Part shown: positions 1 to 11,533 of the stretch, piece by piece
Layout: each line of letters begins with the position of its first letter
How positions within the stretch are numbered: the first letter of the stretch is position 1
Assembly (NCBI GenBank): GCA_027422505.1
Contig: JAPQWV010000334.1
Span: forward strand, 610,001 to 674,000
Reading direction: 5' to 3'
DNA: 64,000 bases
From: Craterostigma plantagineum
Lineage: Eukaryota; Streptophyta; Magnoliopsida; Lamiales; Linderniaceae
Notes under the pieces: model-generated
What the model saw: the letters and a program-made list of their open reading frames with translations, nothing else
Database searches by the model: none
Told to the model about the DNA's origin: nothing
Program-made: the position numbers and the translations under genes

Positions 1-45
1 TGAAAATAAAATTGATCTAATAAACTTTTTATATTTTATTTTCAG
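1..45 (+). promoter_or_regulatory. End of post-pol spacer with splice-acceptor-like sequence
   Basis: AT-rich sequence ending in a pyrimidine-rich stretch and CAG directly before the ATG of the env-position ORF. The same arrangement (TTTTATTTTCAG here, TTTCTTTTCAG in element A) precedes the homologous ATG at 23161. It fits a plant 3' splice site, but no donor was identified, so splicing is an inference. Confidence 0.45.
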
Positions 46-3000
46 ATGGATCGCTACCCAAGATACACCATATATATGATCACAATATGTACTTGAAGGT
101 TCAAGATACGAACTTTCAGCTCGCTGAGCACATTTCGGTGCCCGGACGAGATCATCGTATCCATCCTCAGAGGCCACCCCATCTGGCATGCATTAACGGT
201 CACCGCATCGGTGTCGATGGTCTATCTCCAGCAATTCTGGGGATATATACAAGGAGTTGTAGCAAATGGGGCATTCTCCTTCACAACAAAACTCGGGACG
301 CGGCATATTCTTATGAGCAAGAGCCAGTTCGGGATGATGCTGGACTTGCCCCACAACGACAACTACGACACGCTCCCGACGGATGCAGAGATGATTCAGG
401 ACTTCTTGCACATGGGATACCAACCGCCGCTTACAAATTAGCTCAGGTCCAGAGCAGCGGTATCCCTCACCCGTGGAAGACACTATTCGGAATAGTGAAT
501 AAGTGTCTGTCGCCAAGCACGCAGGATTCGATAAGGGCAACAACAATATTTTGAGGAACTTCCACGGCATCGCCTTCTCAAGAAATTATGACTACACTCA
601 GCTGATCTAGAACGACCTCGCGGACCAGATTCGGCAGAAAGAGTCGCGTGCCCTATGCTCGATGGTTCAATGTGATCATCAGGGAGTTCATGGAGTTACA
701 TGCGGAGAACATCCCTCAGCCACCTCCTGGTGGAAACTACCAGCCGCCAAGGCTTAAGTTTTTCCACAACCCACGGCTCACGGACCTGGACCAACCGTCG
801 ATGCCAATTCCACTCAGCTTACTCAGGCTCGCCGACCCCGCGGGAGCTGAGTATCAGAGATTCTGCCGGGAACACAACTTAACGGAAGAAATGATTAGAG
901 GGCCCCCGGCAGATCACCATGTGAGCCCTCCCCAACACCAACCAAGCCCTGACGACTTGATGATAGACGTCGTCGCTCAGGAGCTTCAACAGGAGTCCTC
1001 TTTTATCGAAGAGCCAATGCCCGACGTGGAAGATACCCTAATCGACGTCGTGGCTACAGAGATGGGGCTCGAGGCCCTGCACTCGAATTACAAGTGGAAG
1101 TGCCCGTAAGTGTTGGCGTGCTCGAAGAAACTTTTGAGGAAGTCCTTCAACAAGAAGCACAGCCCGAGACAGAAATGGGGCAAAGCTCACTTCCACTGGT
1201 GACAGATCAGACATTGGAGAACGTCGATCGAGACCTTACTCCTCACACCACTACCCCGTCTGACACAGAGTCTGATGAGGAAATCAGTCTGATCAGGAGG
1301 ACTCCCAGAAGACTCAGTATTCAGTTGGAGTCGCTCTTTCCAGCAGTCACCACCGTACCAGATACTACGCTGACCACAATGACAAGTGTTGCCGGCACTT
1401 CATCACTCGATCTTGAGCCGCAACCATCTCACGTGGTGTCTGGTTCGCAGGCGCAACCTGAGCCTGCCGTAACTCCCTTAGAGGCGGATCCTCTGGATTT
1501 GACTCGAGGATTGGGTGGAAGTCTCATACAGTCACAACCTCAAGTGACTCTGAGCCAACCCCAAGAGTCGGTGTCTACTCAAGGGTTGATAACAGGTGAC
1601 ATCAGTCATCCTGGTCCATCAAAGGAGGCGTCCGCACCCTTTGTGACGAACGAGCAGTTCCAAGCCGCTCTCTCTGCCGCTGTACAGTCTATGGAAGACA
1701 AAATCACGGAGAGAGTACTTCAAGCAATCGAGACATCCCGAAGAGATACCGGGAAAGCACCTGTCTCTGAAGGCCCTTCGTCACAAACCAATCCACACCT
1801 CCACAACCCACACCCACACCCCCCGACCCTTTAGCCACTTCCTCTATCCTCATCAACCCATTCACCATACCCATAACCGAGCTCCACGACATATTACTCG
1901 CCCGCTTGATCGTCATGTCCATTCGGTCGCCTCAAGAGGAATTCCTCTATCGGCGATTGGTGGATCATCCTGAGCCACCGACTGACACCTGCCGAGGCCA
2001 AAGCTCCCACTCACGGCACAGACATGATGATCCTGACCATCAGGACCCTCATGAGGGGGAGAAGAGGCCGAGGACATCTACATCCGGCCAAGGACAAGGC
2101 TCGGGCGCTACGCAGACAAGCACTAGAGCTGGTGAAACCCAAACACAAATCCAAACACAAACCCACCCATACCACGCACCGCACCGCCACTCTACCAAAT
2201 ATCGACCAACCAACCTTTACCCTACGGACGCCTCCGCCCACACCGCCGATCTACTCAAGCCCCTTGCTTCCGGATGAAGAAGCAAGTGCTGCAATGCTTG
2301 TAGCTGTGGCAGCTACCCAAGCTACTCCCTCCGTCGCTCCAGACCAACCGGGACCCTCTGGACATGGCGTCAATCCACACGAAGTATTAGACAAGTACAT
2401 TTTCGAAGGCCAGTGGATGATCCATTTCATGCCCGATGAGCATCAGAGACAACGACTTCAGGACGTACGCCACTTCTGACAACAAGCATCCGTGGACCTC
2501 GTGATCATAGAAGACGACGATTTTAAGAAGGTATAGACTACCAAAGTGAAATCCCAAGGCTATTGGAGTTGATCGCACAACGAGCGGCCTCCCCTACAAG
2601 ACATATGCCAGGGACCGTTCAGATCGACACATCGTGGGAGAACATTCACATAGAGATACCTTTCCTTGAAGAAGTCAGGGAAAACATTTGGAGGTCACCG
2701 GTTCGAATTAAGAAGCGGGATGAGTTCGAGCTAAGAGGGATCTCTCACTGGGATCAGCAGAAGAGAATGACATATCTGTGGATGCTGACCCAACTAGGAC
2801 CGGACGTGAGGCTGGGGATCCCGAAAAATCGACTGAAGAGTCACTTCAGGGAACTCTCCCCAATTTGCCAATTCCTCGGTGTCTATTGTGCCAAAGGAGG
2901 ACTTCCAACACCTCACTACATCATCGAACGAGTGGACAGGACCCGAGAGGAACTGAGCGAGAGCGACCTTCCGTACCTCCCCACTGATGAAGTGTACCAT

Positions 3001-3559
3001 CTTTATCAGCTATACGTGGAGAAGTACAAAGGTCCTCGGGCTTCATCAAGAAAGAAGGCCTCGAAGGGCTCTACCGGTTCATGATGCGACAAGTCAAGTA
3101 CTTCACCGCTCACGACCATCAGATGGCGCTTGAGAGCAATATGAAGAAGGTCAACATGGCCGAACCACTCTTCAAAGGACCTGAGATCGAGAGGCTTCCA
3201 AGCAATCACGTGCATATCAGCTCGTCATCGGCATCACCCACAACAACCCAATTGCCAAGAAGAATAGGTTGATGCTGAAGACAGAAATTCACAAGTTTTG
3301 CGACGGAACCCTCAAGATCGTCAGGAGAAATATCGAACGGAGGTTGGAAGAGATAAATAGAGACACGATGCTGAGGATCCACCGGTTTGTGAGAGAACAG
3401 CCGCTCCTGATGGAATTGTTGGATGACATCGAGGAGCGCCAGAAGCTCAGGGAGACCGTTAGGGACTACGAGCATGCGCTGGGCTCGCGCAGATCGTACT
3501 ATGCCCGACAAGGACGAACAGCACGGAGACGCAATCAAGCACAAAGGGGGAGATTGTAG
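46..3559 (+). pseudogene. Decayed env-position ORF of SIRE-like copia element A'
   Basis: Reading starts at an ATG with the residues MDRYPRY and is broken by at least six frame changes. Recognisable segments lie at about 87-200, 211-441, 648-1109, 1094-1834, 2024-2479, 2563-3040 and 3050-3559. The N-terminal part has a folded look (LKVQDTNFQL, VYLQQFWGYIQG). A long Ser/Thr/Pro/Gln-rich middle follows, then a Lys/Arg-rich helix near 2090-2150, and a charged C-terminal region (MTYLWMLTQLGPDVRL, RFMMRQVKYF, FVREQPLLMELLDDIE) that could form coiled coils. I see no signal peptide or clear membrane segment. The stop codon lies at the LTR border. Its place between pol and the 3' LTR is that of env-like ORFs in SIRE elements, but the sequence itself shows no envelope function. 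It closely matches the ORF at 23161-26428. Confidence 0.75.
3543..3554 (+). other. Polypurine tract of A'
   Basis: Purine run AAAGGGGGAGAT directly before the LTR start TGTAGAAT, the expected plus-strand priming site. It overlaps the last codons of the env-position ORF. Confidence 0.8.
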
Positions 3560-3904
3560 AATATCATTTGTAATTGTGCTTGATTTCATTAGTTGTCCTT
3601 GTAATTAGGGGCTTTATTTGTATTAGTCTTTAGAGTAAGGACTAGCTTGATATTTATACCAAGCTTGTTTGGTATAAATACTTGTAAATGAATTGAGCTG
3701 AATAGAGAAATTTAGAGAATTGATCCGAAGGGCTTGCAATTCGATTTCTAGAGAGAGAAACAACAGTAACTTTCTCACTCTAATTGAATTCTCTCTCGTG
3801 TTCTTAACTTGAGTTTTCGATCGAATTCAATTGATTATCTAAATGATCGAATTAATATGGATTCTAGCCTAGGATCGTAGAGTTGTTAATATGAGGACCT
3901 AACA
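3555..3904 (+). repeat. 3' LTR of A' (350 bp)
   Basis: Begins TGTAGAATATC and ends GGACCTAACA, so TG...CA. It matches the 350-bp LTR at 26429-26778 across its length with scattered substitutions. The element's 5' end lies left of the window. Immediately after it the sequence is mid-gag of another element, so this is read as an insertion edge, with GAGAT (3905-3909) as the predicted right target-site duplication. SIRE LTRs are usually, to my knowledge, about 1 kb or more, so 350 bp is short. Confidence 0.8.
3651..3680. promoter_or_regulatory. LTR promoter: TATA box inside a perfect palindrome
   Basis: TATTTATACCAA, a 6-base loop GCTTGT, then TTGGTATAAATA: a perfect 12-bp inverted repeat. It puts a TATAAATA box on both strands. 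The same palindrome is perfect in the other LTR (26524-26553). TATA position in the LTR fits a U3/R border; two-way transcription is inference. Confidence 0.6.
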
Positions 3905-4537
3905 GAGATGAAACAGCTACTCCTCCAATTCCACCTTCTAGGCGACTAAAGAGCCTAGGGAATACTCTCTAGAGGAAAGGGCTCGAGCTAAGGCTGATCT
4001 AGTAGCCATGAATACCCTCATGCAGGGCATCCCCAATGACATTTACAGACAGATTGATAGCTTTTCATCGGCTAAAGGAATGTGGGATGAACTGCATAGG
4101 ATGATGCAGAGGACGGAAGTTGGCATAAAGGCCAAAAAGGTGAACATTTTCACTGCTTACGACTCCTTCAAAGCAAAGCTGGAGGAGAGTCTATACTAGA
4201 TCTACCAAAGATACCTCACTCTTCTCAACGAGATGAGGAAGATAGAAATCACAACGACCAATATGGAGACAAACATCAGATTTCTATCTTCTCTGCCCGC
4301 GGAATGGAAGAAAATATCCACTCAGATTCGACAAAATAAAGATCTAATGGAGTTGGATGTCCATGCCGTGTTTGACAATCTCGCACAGCATGAGGATGAT
4401 ATCAGCTAGATTCTCAAAGATCAGAAAGGTAAACAGACCGAAGACACTGTTGCCTTAGTCTAGGAGAAGAGGAGCTCAAGATCAAGAAAGGAAAAGATCG
4501 TTAGGCCTCCTTCACCTTCAGAGTCGGAAGAAGAATC
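3905..4537 (+). pseudogene. gag: copia gag, first fragment (element A)
   Basis: Matches the gag of element B (35758 downward) from about its residue 60. A one-base deletion near 3945 shifts the frame. From about 4008 the frame reads MNTLMQGIPNDIYRQIDSF, typical of the copia capsid region. In-frame TAG stops follow at 4197-4199, near 4408 and near 4461. The fragment ends in an acidic Ser/Glu stretch where Gypsy-1 is inserted. Gag would form the virus-like particle in the cytoplasm; this copy cannot. Confidence 0.8.
4533..4537 (+). repeat. Target-site duplication of Gypsy-1, left (GAATC)
   Basis: GAATC directly before TGTAATACCC; repeated at 13895-13899 directly after the 3' LTR. The host gag reading continues across the removed insertion. 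Confidence 0.9.
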
Positions 4538-5459
4538 TGTAATACCCGTAAAATTAATACGGGATTTTGCTGTAATTATCTGTATAATTATTCTTCAAAA
4601 GAAATAGGATCACGAAATTTAAAGTTGCGCAATGAAAATATGAATTTAATAACTTCGAATTTATTCTGAGATTTATCAAAGAATTAAATATGATTGGTAC
4701 AATTAGGAATTGTTGGGCCACATTTAATACTCGAAACTTAGGCCAAATTTGAGTATTCTTGGGCCCAAATATGAATGGGATTTCTTAGGTTTAAAGTAAA
4801 GCTTACCTTGTCTAATCAATTCCAAGTCCCAAGGTTACCATGTATATCTAAAGATAAACACATACAATACGCATTTCACGAAAACTTCAAAGGCATTGAC
4901 ATCTTCAAACAATATCAAGACAACAACGAGTCATAAGGTATGTGAGGGTTTCATGCTTAACATGCTTAATATGTTTCCAAAGTGTATGTTTCTATAAAAT
5001 CATATGTTAAGCATAAGGAGGTGTCGAATTCATCATGATTAAGAACCCCTGAAACACTTAGTTCAATTCATGAGTGGGTATTACATGAGTAAATGATGTA
5101 CGCAGCTTCAGTATACACTTAGAAATGAATTATGTGAACATGATTTATACTTTAGTGAAAATCGTGATCTTGAAATAGTTATGTCAAATATATACGTCTT
5201 AATACTTAACTAGGAGGTTTCGGCCATCGAGAAAACCCTAACCTTCATTTGAGGTTCATGAGTATTTAAATGATAACAGTTCTAGTAATTTCGAGACATA
5301 CAATAGAATGATGTAGAGATGTATAATAAAGGGACTTTGATATGAACAATAGCACGACTTCGAAAGGAATAAATTAAAGGTGTCGAGAGGTAATAGGAGG
5401 AGATGTCGAGATGAATAGTAAACAGATTTAGATAGGTATAGTAGGAAGATCTCGAGATA

Positions 5460-5650
5460 TATTTTATAAGGATTTCGACACCACTATAGACTTCGACATT
5501 TATAAGATTTCGACATTTAACCAGATCTCGACATTTCTCTATGTCATTTCGACATTGTCCGTGTCATTTCGACATTGAACATTCCTAACCAATCTCGACA
5601 TTTTGTAAAGATTCGACAGTGTCAAAGAGAAGATCTCGACATTTTGGGTG
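5460..5650 (+). repeat. Dispersed TCGACATT motif array in LTR
   Basis: Around ten near-copies of TTTCGACATT / TCTCGACATT spaced roughly 13-30 bp, e.g. 5486-5650. Repeated in the 3' LTR at about 12480-12690. Spacing is irregular, so this is not a simple microsatellite. Confidence 0.7.
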
Positions 5651-6287
5651 TTACTTAAAGTCTCGATTTAACCTCCCCAACAAAATTTTCGGCACTAAGT
5701 AATTCTCAACAATTAGGGTTTTCATCATTTTAGGGTTTTCGTAATTTTTAGGGTTTTGTTAATTTATGATTTTGAAACTTAGAATTTGGAAACTTCGAAA
5801 TTGGGTGACTTAGTAAATATACTGATATAATAATATTTTGTGCTCAGACATTCGAACTGTAGGGAATTCACCAGGATTGTCTACCGATTTTATCAGGAGG
5901 GCAGGTAGGTGAATTATTTATCTACAATGCGTAAACACCTATGTGAGTTTACGTGCTTCTATGTGGTTAAATGAATTACGTGTTTTACATGTTTTAGTAC
6001 GTCTCACGTGAAAATATGTTTTTAAGTTATCACATTTATATGCATGGCATATGTATATCATATCACAGGAGTGAGATATTTACACCGTATTGAGATAGTG
6101 ATGATTTGAGATATTGACGAGAGGGGTAGACTGAGATGATTGTGGTTGTTGACTCATTGAGGAGTCGAGGTTGGTACTCATATGACACCTGACGGCAGAC
6201 AGGCGTGATCGATCTGTCTACTCGGGCGTGAACGTCCCGAGGTGCAAAACCGTCGTAATTTTATTTTTAGCGGAGGGAGCGACCTGA

Positions 6288-6405
6288 CAGGGCTGTTGCG
6301 TGATCGTCAAAATGCTGTCGGCGTAGGCTACCGCTTACGGAAGAGCGAACTGGCAGGGCAGTTGCGTGATCGTCAAAACGCTGCTAGTGTAAGCTTTCGT
6401 ATATT
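6288..6405 (+). repeat. 66-bp tandem repeat, two units
   Basis: CAGGGCTGTTGCGTGATCG at 6288 recurs as CAGGGCAGTTGCGTGATCG at 6354 (period 66). The same pair is present in the 3' LTR near 13305-13425, so it predates this insertion. Confidence 0.75.
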
Positions 6406-6871
6406 ATTATTATGGGCGCGCGAGGTGCCGTGTCTGACCTAGGGCCCTGTGTTGTGTAATTTGAGATAGGATTGTGGAAAAAGAAAGAGTGAACATTGCA
6501 TGTGAGATATTGGGATCGGAAATGAGCGTTCACGTGCATACATGCATTTTTATTCACCTACTGGGAAAATCGCTCACTGTTTACGTGTTGTAGGAACTGA
6601 GTCTGACGCCGACGTGCGTCAAGACTGAGGCGGCTGGTAGCGGTGCTCCACGGACTTTTGAGGGCGGGGTAGTACTTTGGAGCGATAATAGGGTTTTTTG
6701 TTCTTTTGACATTTTTGGGGCTAAGCCCGTTGTATAGATACTACTATGTAAAATAATATTTGATTGTATTATATTACCTTTTAGGAAAAAGTTTTTAATT
6801 GACGGGCCTTCCGCGGCTTACTTGCGGAAATCCGCCACTAATGTTAATTAGAAAATGAGGGTCGCCACAGG

Positions 6872-6883
6872 TGGTATCAGAGC
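6872..6883 (+). other. Primer binding site (initiator tRNA-Met type)
   Basis: TGGTATCAGAGC two bases after the LTR end, the usual plant initiator-Met tRNA complement. About 150 bases of leader without an ORF follow up to the gag ATG at 7031. Confidence 0.9.
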
Positions 6884-7030
6884 GTAGACTTTAGATTCTG
6901 AAGACTGTCCATGTACTACCACTCAAAAGCCTGGAGAACCAGCCTGGCTTGTAAGTTAAATGTTTGATTATCTTACTATGTGTTATCTAATATGTGCTTT
7001 ATGTTGTTTACTGTAGATAAAAGTTGAAAA

Positions 7031-8140
7031 ATGCCAAGGACACGTAGTGAGCATGTGGGTGAATCTAGCCGTAGGGCTGAACCTGATTCCCCTCCCCCTG
7101 AAAGGGACTCTACTATCCTACGACTGACTGAATTACTTCAACGTCAGTCTAATCATATCAATCGCCAATCAGATCAAATCAACGAGCTACTTCATCACCA
7201 TAGCTCGTCTGAACATCGTCCCTCCCCGCAGCCTGCACGTGTAGAAATTATCGGGGAGCGATTTCGAAAAATGAATCCCCCAACCTTTGCTGATGCTACG
7301 GACCCAGCAGTGGCTGAAGATTGGCTGCGCACCATAGAAGATATGTTCATATATAGTCGTGTGCCTGAGAATGAAAAGGTCATGTGCGCCGTTTCCATGC
7401 TCAGTGGGAACGCCCGATTCTGGTGGCATACCGTTAAAGTCCTAGAAGATCCGTTGAATATGTCGTGGGAACGATTTAGAGAATCGTTCCACGGCAAATA
7501 TTTTACTGCCCATGAACAGGAACGACAGATGCTAGAATTTATGAATCTCAGGCAAGGAGGAATGCCTGTAACTCAATATATCCGCCGATTCGAGGAGCTG
7601 TCCCATTTCGCTCCTCACATGGTGGCAACAAATCTACTCAAGGTCGAGGTTCATTACGGGCCTCAAACCTGAGCTTTATCGCGACTTAAGTATCTCGGGG
7701 GGCCCGACAGATGGAATTTACCCAAGTAGCAGAAAGGGCCATGATAGCTGAGCAGGCTGAGACTCAGATTTCTGAAGCTCAGGAGGCGAAGAAGAGGAGG
7801 GAGAGTCAGCAAGGACCTGGAAGTGATCGTAAATGCCAATTTTTCAACAAAGGCCAAGGTAACCAAGGAAATCGCCAGGGTCAACAGAATTGGCGCCCGA
7901 CGCTGAACCAGGGACCCGTAAATATTCACAACAGACCTCCAAACCCAGCACCCCAATGCAGACAGTGTGGCCGTTACCATTTTGGCACCTGTTATCAACC
8001 CAGATCCAACCCAAACCAATAGTGTTTTAGATGCGGAAGAATGGGGCACTATGCAAGGAATTGTAACATGAACATACCCTAGAACCCGACCCGAACACCA
8101 GTTCGACCACCACCGATTCCTGCACGGGTTTTCACACTTA
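7031..8140 (+). pseudogene. gag: Gypsy-1 gag with CCHC knuckles
   Basis: ATG at 7031 (MPRTRSEHVGESSRR). The capsid region includes RFRKMNPPTFADATDP and FWWHTVKVLEDP, and PVTQYIRRFEELS is the gypsy capsid pattern. A frameshift near 7645-7650 ends the first frame at 7672; the protein resumes at about 7650-8022. A Cys/His pair region (CRQCGRYHFGTCY, about 7960) is followed by an in-frame TAG at 8020-8022 and a second knuckle (CFRCGRMGHYARNC). The N-terminal residues match the gag stub of the non-autonomous elements at 39808-39897 and 43055-43144. Confidence 0.88.
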
Positions 8141-8460
8141 CCAGTGAGGAGGCCGAGGCGAACCCTTCTATTGTGACGTGTACGTTAACTATCTATAACG
8201 TGCCCACTTATGTGCTAATTGATTCTGGAGCCACACATTCATTTGTGTCGGCTAAGTACGTGGCGAAGGTAGGAATATCCCCTACCTCCTCTGAATGCAA
8301 CTATGTAGTTACTCTACCTCATGTGGATCCGACGCATACCAACCAAGTACTGCGAGGATGAGTAGTAAATATTGAGGGTAGGAACTTGAGTGCCGACCTG
8401 ATTGTAATCCCGATGAACGACTACGATGTCATCTTCGGAATGGATTGGCTTTAAGATATG
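8140..8460 (+). pseudogene. Gypsy-1 aspartic protease
   Basis: The catalytic motif YVLIDSGATHSFVS is intact near 8205-8250, and the region ends in DVIFGMDWL, standard for gypsy proteases. An in-frame stop (TAG near 8081) precedes it, another (TGA near 8359) lies inside it, and a frameshift at about 8450 separates it from RT. The enzyme would process Gag-Pol inside the particle. Confidence 0.85.
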
Positions 8461-9525
8461 GAGCCATCATAGATTGCAACAAGAAGGTCGTTAAATTCCA
8501 ACTGCCCGAAGAAGAAGCATTCACTTTTTCGGATAAATCAGATAAGAATAGTATTCCAAGAATATCAGCTCTGAAGGCTCAACGACTTTTGAGGTTGGGT
8601 TGTGAGTCTTATCTCGTGTATGCGGTGAAGGCAGAGGACTTACCTCAGCCGGAACTAAAAGACGTACTTGTAGTCAACGAATACGCCGATGTATTTCCCG
8701 ATGATCTCTTGGGGTTACCCCTGATCGAGAAATACAGTTCACGATAGATCTGATCCCGGGTTCTGCCCCAATCTCTAAAGCCTCTTACCGTTTAGCACCA
8801 AATGAGTTAAAGGAATTGAAGGAACAGTTAGAAGACCTACTATCCAAGGGGTTTATTCAGCCGAGTTTTTCACCGTGGGGCGCACCCGTTCTTTTTGTGC
8901 GAAAGAAGGATGGGTCGAAGCGACTGTGCATCGACTACAGGGAGTTGAATAAGATCACGATCAAGAATAAATATCCCTTGCCAAGGATCGATAATCTGTT
9001 CGATCAACTACAAGGAGCTACGGTATTCTCGAAAATTGACCTCCGTTTGGGATACCATCAGTTGAAGATCAGGGAGGTAGATGTTCCTAAAACCGCATTC
9101 AGTACGAGGTACGGCCACTACGAGTTTTTGGTCATGCCTTTTGGACTGACAAACGCCCCAGCTGCTTTTATGGACTTGATGAATCAAGTCTTTTAAGAAC
9201 TACCTTGATCGGTTTGTTATCATCTTTATCGATGATATTCTGATCTACTCTAAGGCGAGGGACGAACACGAAAGTCATTTGCGAACTGTCTTAGGAATCC
9301 TGAGAGAGAAACAGCTCTACGCCAAATTCAAGGAATGTGAATTTTGGCTTGAGCAAGTAGCTTTCTTGGGACACGTGAGTTTTGGAAATGGAATCTCTGT
9401 GGACCCGAGTAAGATCGAAGCTGTGAATAACTGGCCACGACCTACGACTCCTACCGAAGTTCAAATTTTCTTTGACTTGCGGGATATTACCGTAAGTTTT
9501 TAGCGGACATCTCCAGTATTGCCTC
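8460..9525 (+). pseudogene. Gypsy-1 reverse transcriptase
   Basis: [37 protein letters not shown] and [11 protein letters not shown] mark the fingers and palm. The catalytic FIDD is at 9225-9236 in a different frame from the preceding block, because of a shift near 9195. Further shifts lie near 8728 and 9475. The active-site aspartates are present, yet no continuous enzyme could be made. Confidence 0.92.
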
Positions 9526-10040
9526 TACATTGACCAATCTGACGAGGAAGAACGTTCCGTTTAAATGGACCGAAGCATGCGAGCAGAGCTTTCAGAAAAG
9601 AAGAAACGTCTTACCTCTGCCCCGATATTGACAATACCATCACGGACAGGGGGATTTGCAGTATATAGCGATGCTTCGAAGAATGGCTTGGGATGCGTGC
9701 TGATGCAGAACGGATATTGCCTATGCTTCACGACAGTTAAAGGAATACCAGAAGAACTATTCGACCCACGACTTGGAACTGGCAGCAGTTGTCTTCGCTT
9801 TGAAGATATGGAGACATTACCTCTATGGAGAGAAGTGCGAAATCTTCACAGACCATAAGAGCTTGAAGTATTTCTTTACCCAGAAGGAATTGAATATGCG
9901 ACAGCGGCGGTGGTTAGAACTAGTAAAGGACTACGATTGCGTTATCAGCTATCATCCGCGCAAGGCAAACGTAGTCGCAGATGCGCTGAGTCAAAAAGCG
10001 GTGAATGCAGAGTTACATCAACTTGGAATAGAGATAGTCA
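9525..10040 (+). pseudogene. Gypsy-1 RNase H
   Basis: Conserved blocks: [16 protein letters not shown] (first catalytic Asp), [18 protein letters not shown] (Glu), [10 protein letters not shown] and VVADALSQK (Asp). Frames change near 9600 and 9770. It lies directly after RT and before integrase, as in all Ty3/gypsy elements. Confidence 0.9.
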
Positions 10041-11310
10041 ATTTAGGCGAAGTTGAAACAAAACTAGCAGCGTTAACCCTTCAACCCACGCTGCTAGAAT
10101 GGATCAGGAAGACGCAAGAGAAAGACGAACTCTATCTAAAAATGAAAGATGCGTTACCCGAGAATTTTAAAATACGAGAGGATGGAGCTTTATTATACAA
10201 GAATAGTCTTTATGTACCTGACAATGAGGAGCTGCGACAAACGATAATGAAGGAAGCACATGCGACAACATACTCGGTACACCCCGGAGCCAATAAGATG
10301 TATCAAGATTTGCGAATAATGTACTGGTGGCCAGGAATGAAGAAAGACGTCGCTGCATTCGTGAATCGATGACTTGCCAATTGATTAAAGCAGAACACCA
10401 GCGACCCGGTGGACCCCTACAGCCCCTACCCATTCCAGAATGGAAGTGGTCATATCACAATGGTTTTCGTCGTTGGGTTACCCAAAACGACAAAAGGCCA
10501 CGATGCTATTTGGGTGATTGTTGATCGCCTAACTAAATCAGCACATTTCCTTCCAATCAGTTCTACGTTTTCCATGGAACGTTACGCTGAATTATATATT
10601 CAGGAAATTATTCGACTCCATGGAATTCCAACCTCTATCGTCTCGGATCGAGATTCGAGATTTCTATCGAACTTTTGGCAAAGCTTACAGAAAGTGATGG
10701 GAACCAAGCTCTTGTTCAGAACTGCGTATCATCCTCAGACCGACGGGCAGTCTGAACGAACGATCCAACCTTGAAGACATGCTGAGAGCTTGTGTTTTAG
10801 ATTTCAAAGGAAACTGGAGCAAGTATCTGCCTTTAATAGAATTTTCCTACAATAAAATAGTTTCCACGCTACAATAGGAATGGCACCGTATGAGGCTTTA
10901 TACGGGCGTAAGTGTCGATCCCCAGTCCATTGGGACGAAATCGGTGACCGAACAATGTTAGGACCCGATATGATCCGAGAAATGACAGAAGCTGTAACGA
11001 AGATTCGGGAAAGAATGCGAACTGCACAGAATCATCAGAAAAGTTACGTAGATGATCGACGGCGGCCTTTGGAATTTGCAGAAGATGATCAAGTGTTCCT
11101 GAAGATTTCCTCGATGAAAGGAGTGAAGCGCTTTGGAAGAAAGGGCAAGTTGAGTCCTAGATACATAGGTCCATTTAGAATTGTTAAAAGAATAGACGAA
11201 GTTGCGTATCAACTAGAGTTGCCAGCCTCATTAGCGCAAGTTCACGACGTATTCCACGTGTCAACATTACGAAAATACGTCGTAGACCCAACTCATGTAA
11301 TCTAGAACGA
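10040..11310 (+). pseudogene. Gypsy-1 integrase
   Basis: The N-terminal zinc region includes [18 protein letters not shown] and [10 protein letters not shown]; the Cys pair is lost in a frameshift near 10370. The core starts at about 10440, and the first catalytic Asp position reads Val ([10 protein letters not shown] instead of Asp after ITM). The second Asp (SDRDSRF) and the Glu ([10 protein letters not shown]) are kept. A frameshift follows near 10770. The C-terminal part (10880-11305: [32 protein letters not shown]) is a clean ORF. The loss of the first Asp alone would abolish strand transfer. Confidence 0.9.
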
Positions 11311-11512
11311 GCTTCTTTATCAACAGCTCAAACCTGCTTTGAGCTACGAAGAGAAGCCTGTAGAGATTTTGATGTATGAGCTGAAACAACTTCGGAATAA
11401 GGTTATTCCGTTAGTTAAGGTTTTGTGGCGGAATCAATCAGTTGAGGAAGCCACTTGGGGACGTGAGGATGATATGAGAGTTCGTTATCCCGAGTTATTT
11501 CAGTCGGCGTAA
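11311..11512 (+). pseudogene. Gypsy-1 C-terminal chromodomain
   Basis: After an in-frame TAG near 11303, the frame reads LSYEEKPVEILMYELKQLRN, then KVLWRNQSVEEATWG and YPELFQSA before TAA at 11510-11512. Length and WxN...EEATWE-like pattern fit a chromovirus chromodomain, which targets integration to certain chromatin. Its last codons are what the non-autonomous family retains. Confidence 0.85.
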
Positions 11513-11533
11513 TTTCGGGGACGAAATTTTTTT

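Larger units (their letters stand above)
4538..6869 (+). repeat. 5' LTR of Gypsy-1
   Basis: Starts TGTAATACCCG and ends GTCGCCACA. Pairs with 11547-13894. It contains an array of TCGACATT-type motifs (5460-5650) and a two-unit 66-bp tandem repeat (6288-6405). The first roughly 18 bases and the last 300 bases resemble the LTR of the non-autonomous family at 36816-51761. It holds no gene; the short ORF near 6242-6442 is repeat sequence. Confidence 0.92.

Noticed and set aside
3555..3904. This LTR as the 5' LTR of element A
   Set aside because: No PBS follows it; gag homology starts mid-protein at the next base and an env-position ORF with PPT precedes it, so it is the 3' LTR of A'.
6242..6442. 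Matching ORFs at 6242 and 13260
   Set aside because: Both are the 66-bp tandem repeat in the two LTRs.
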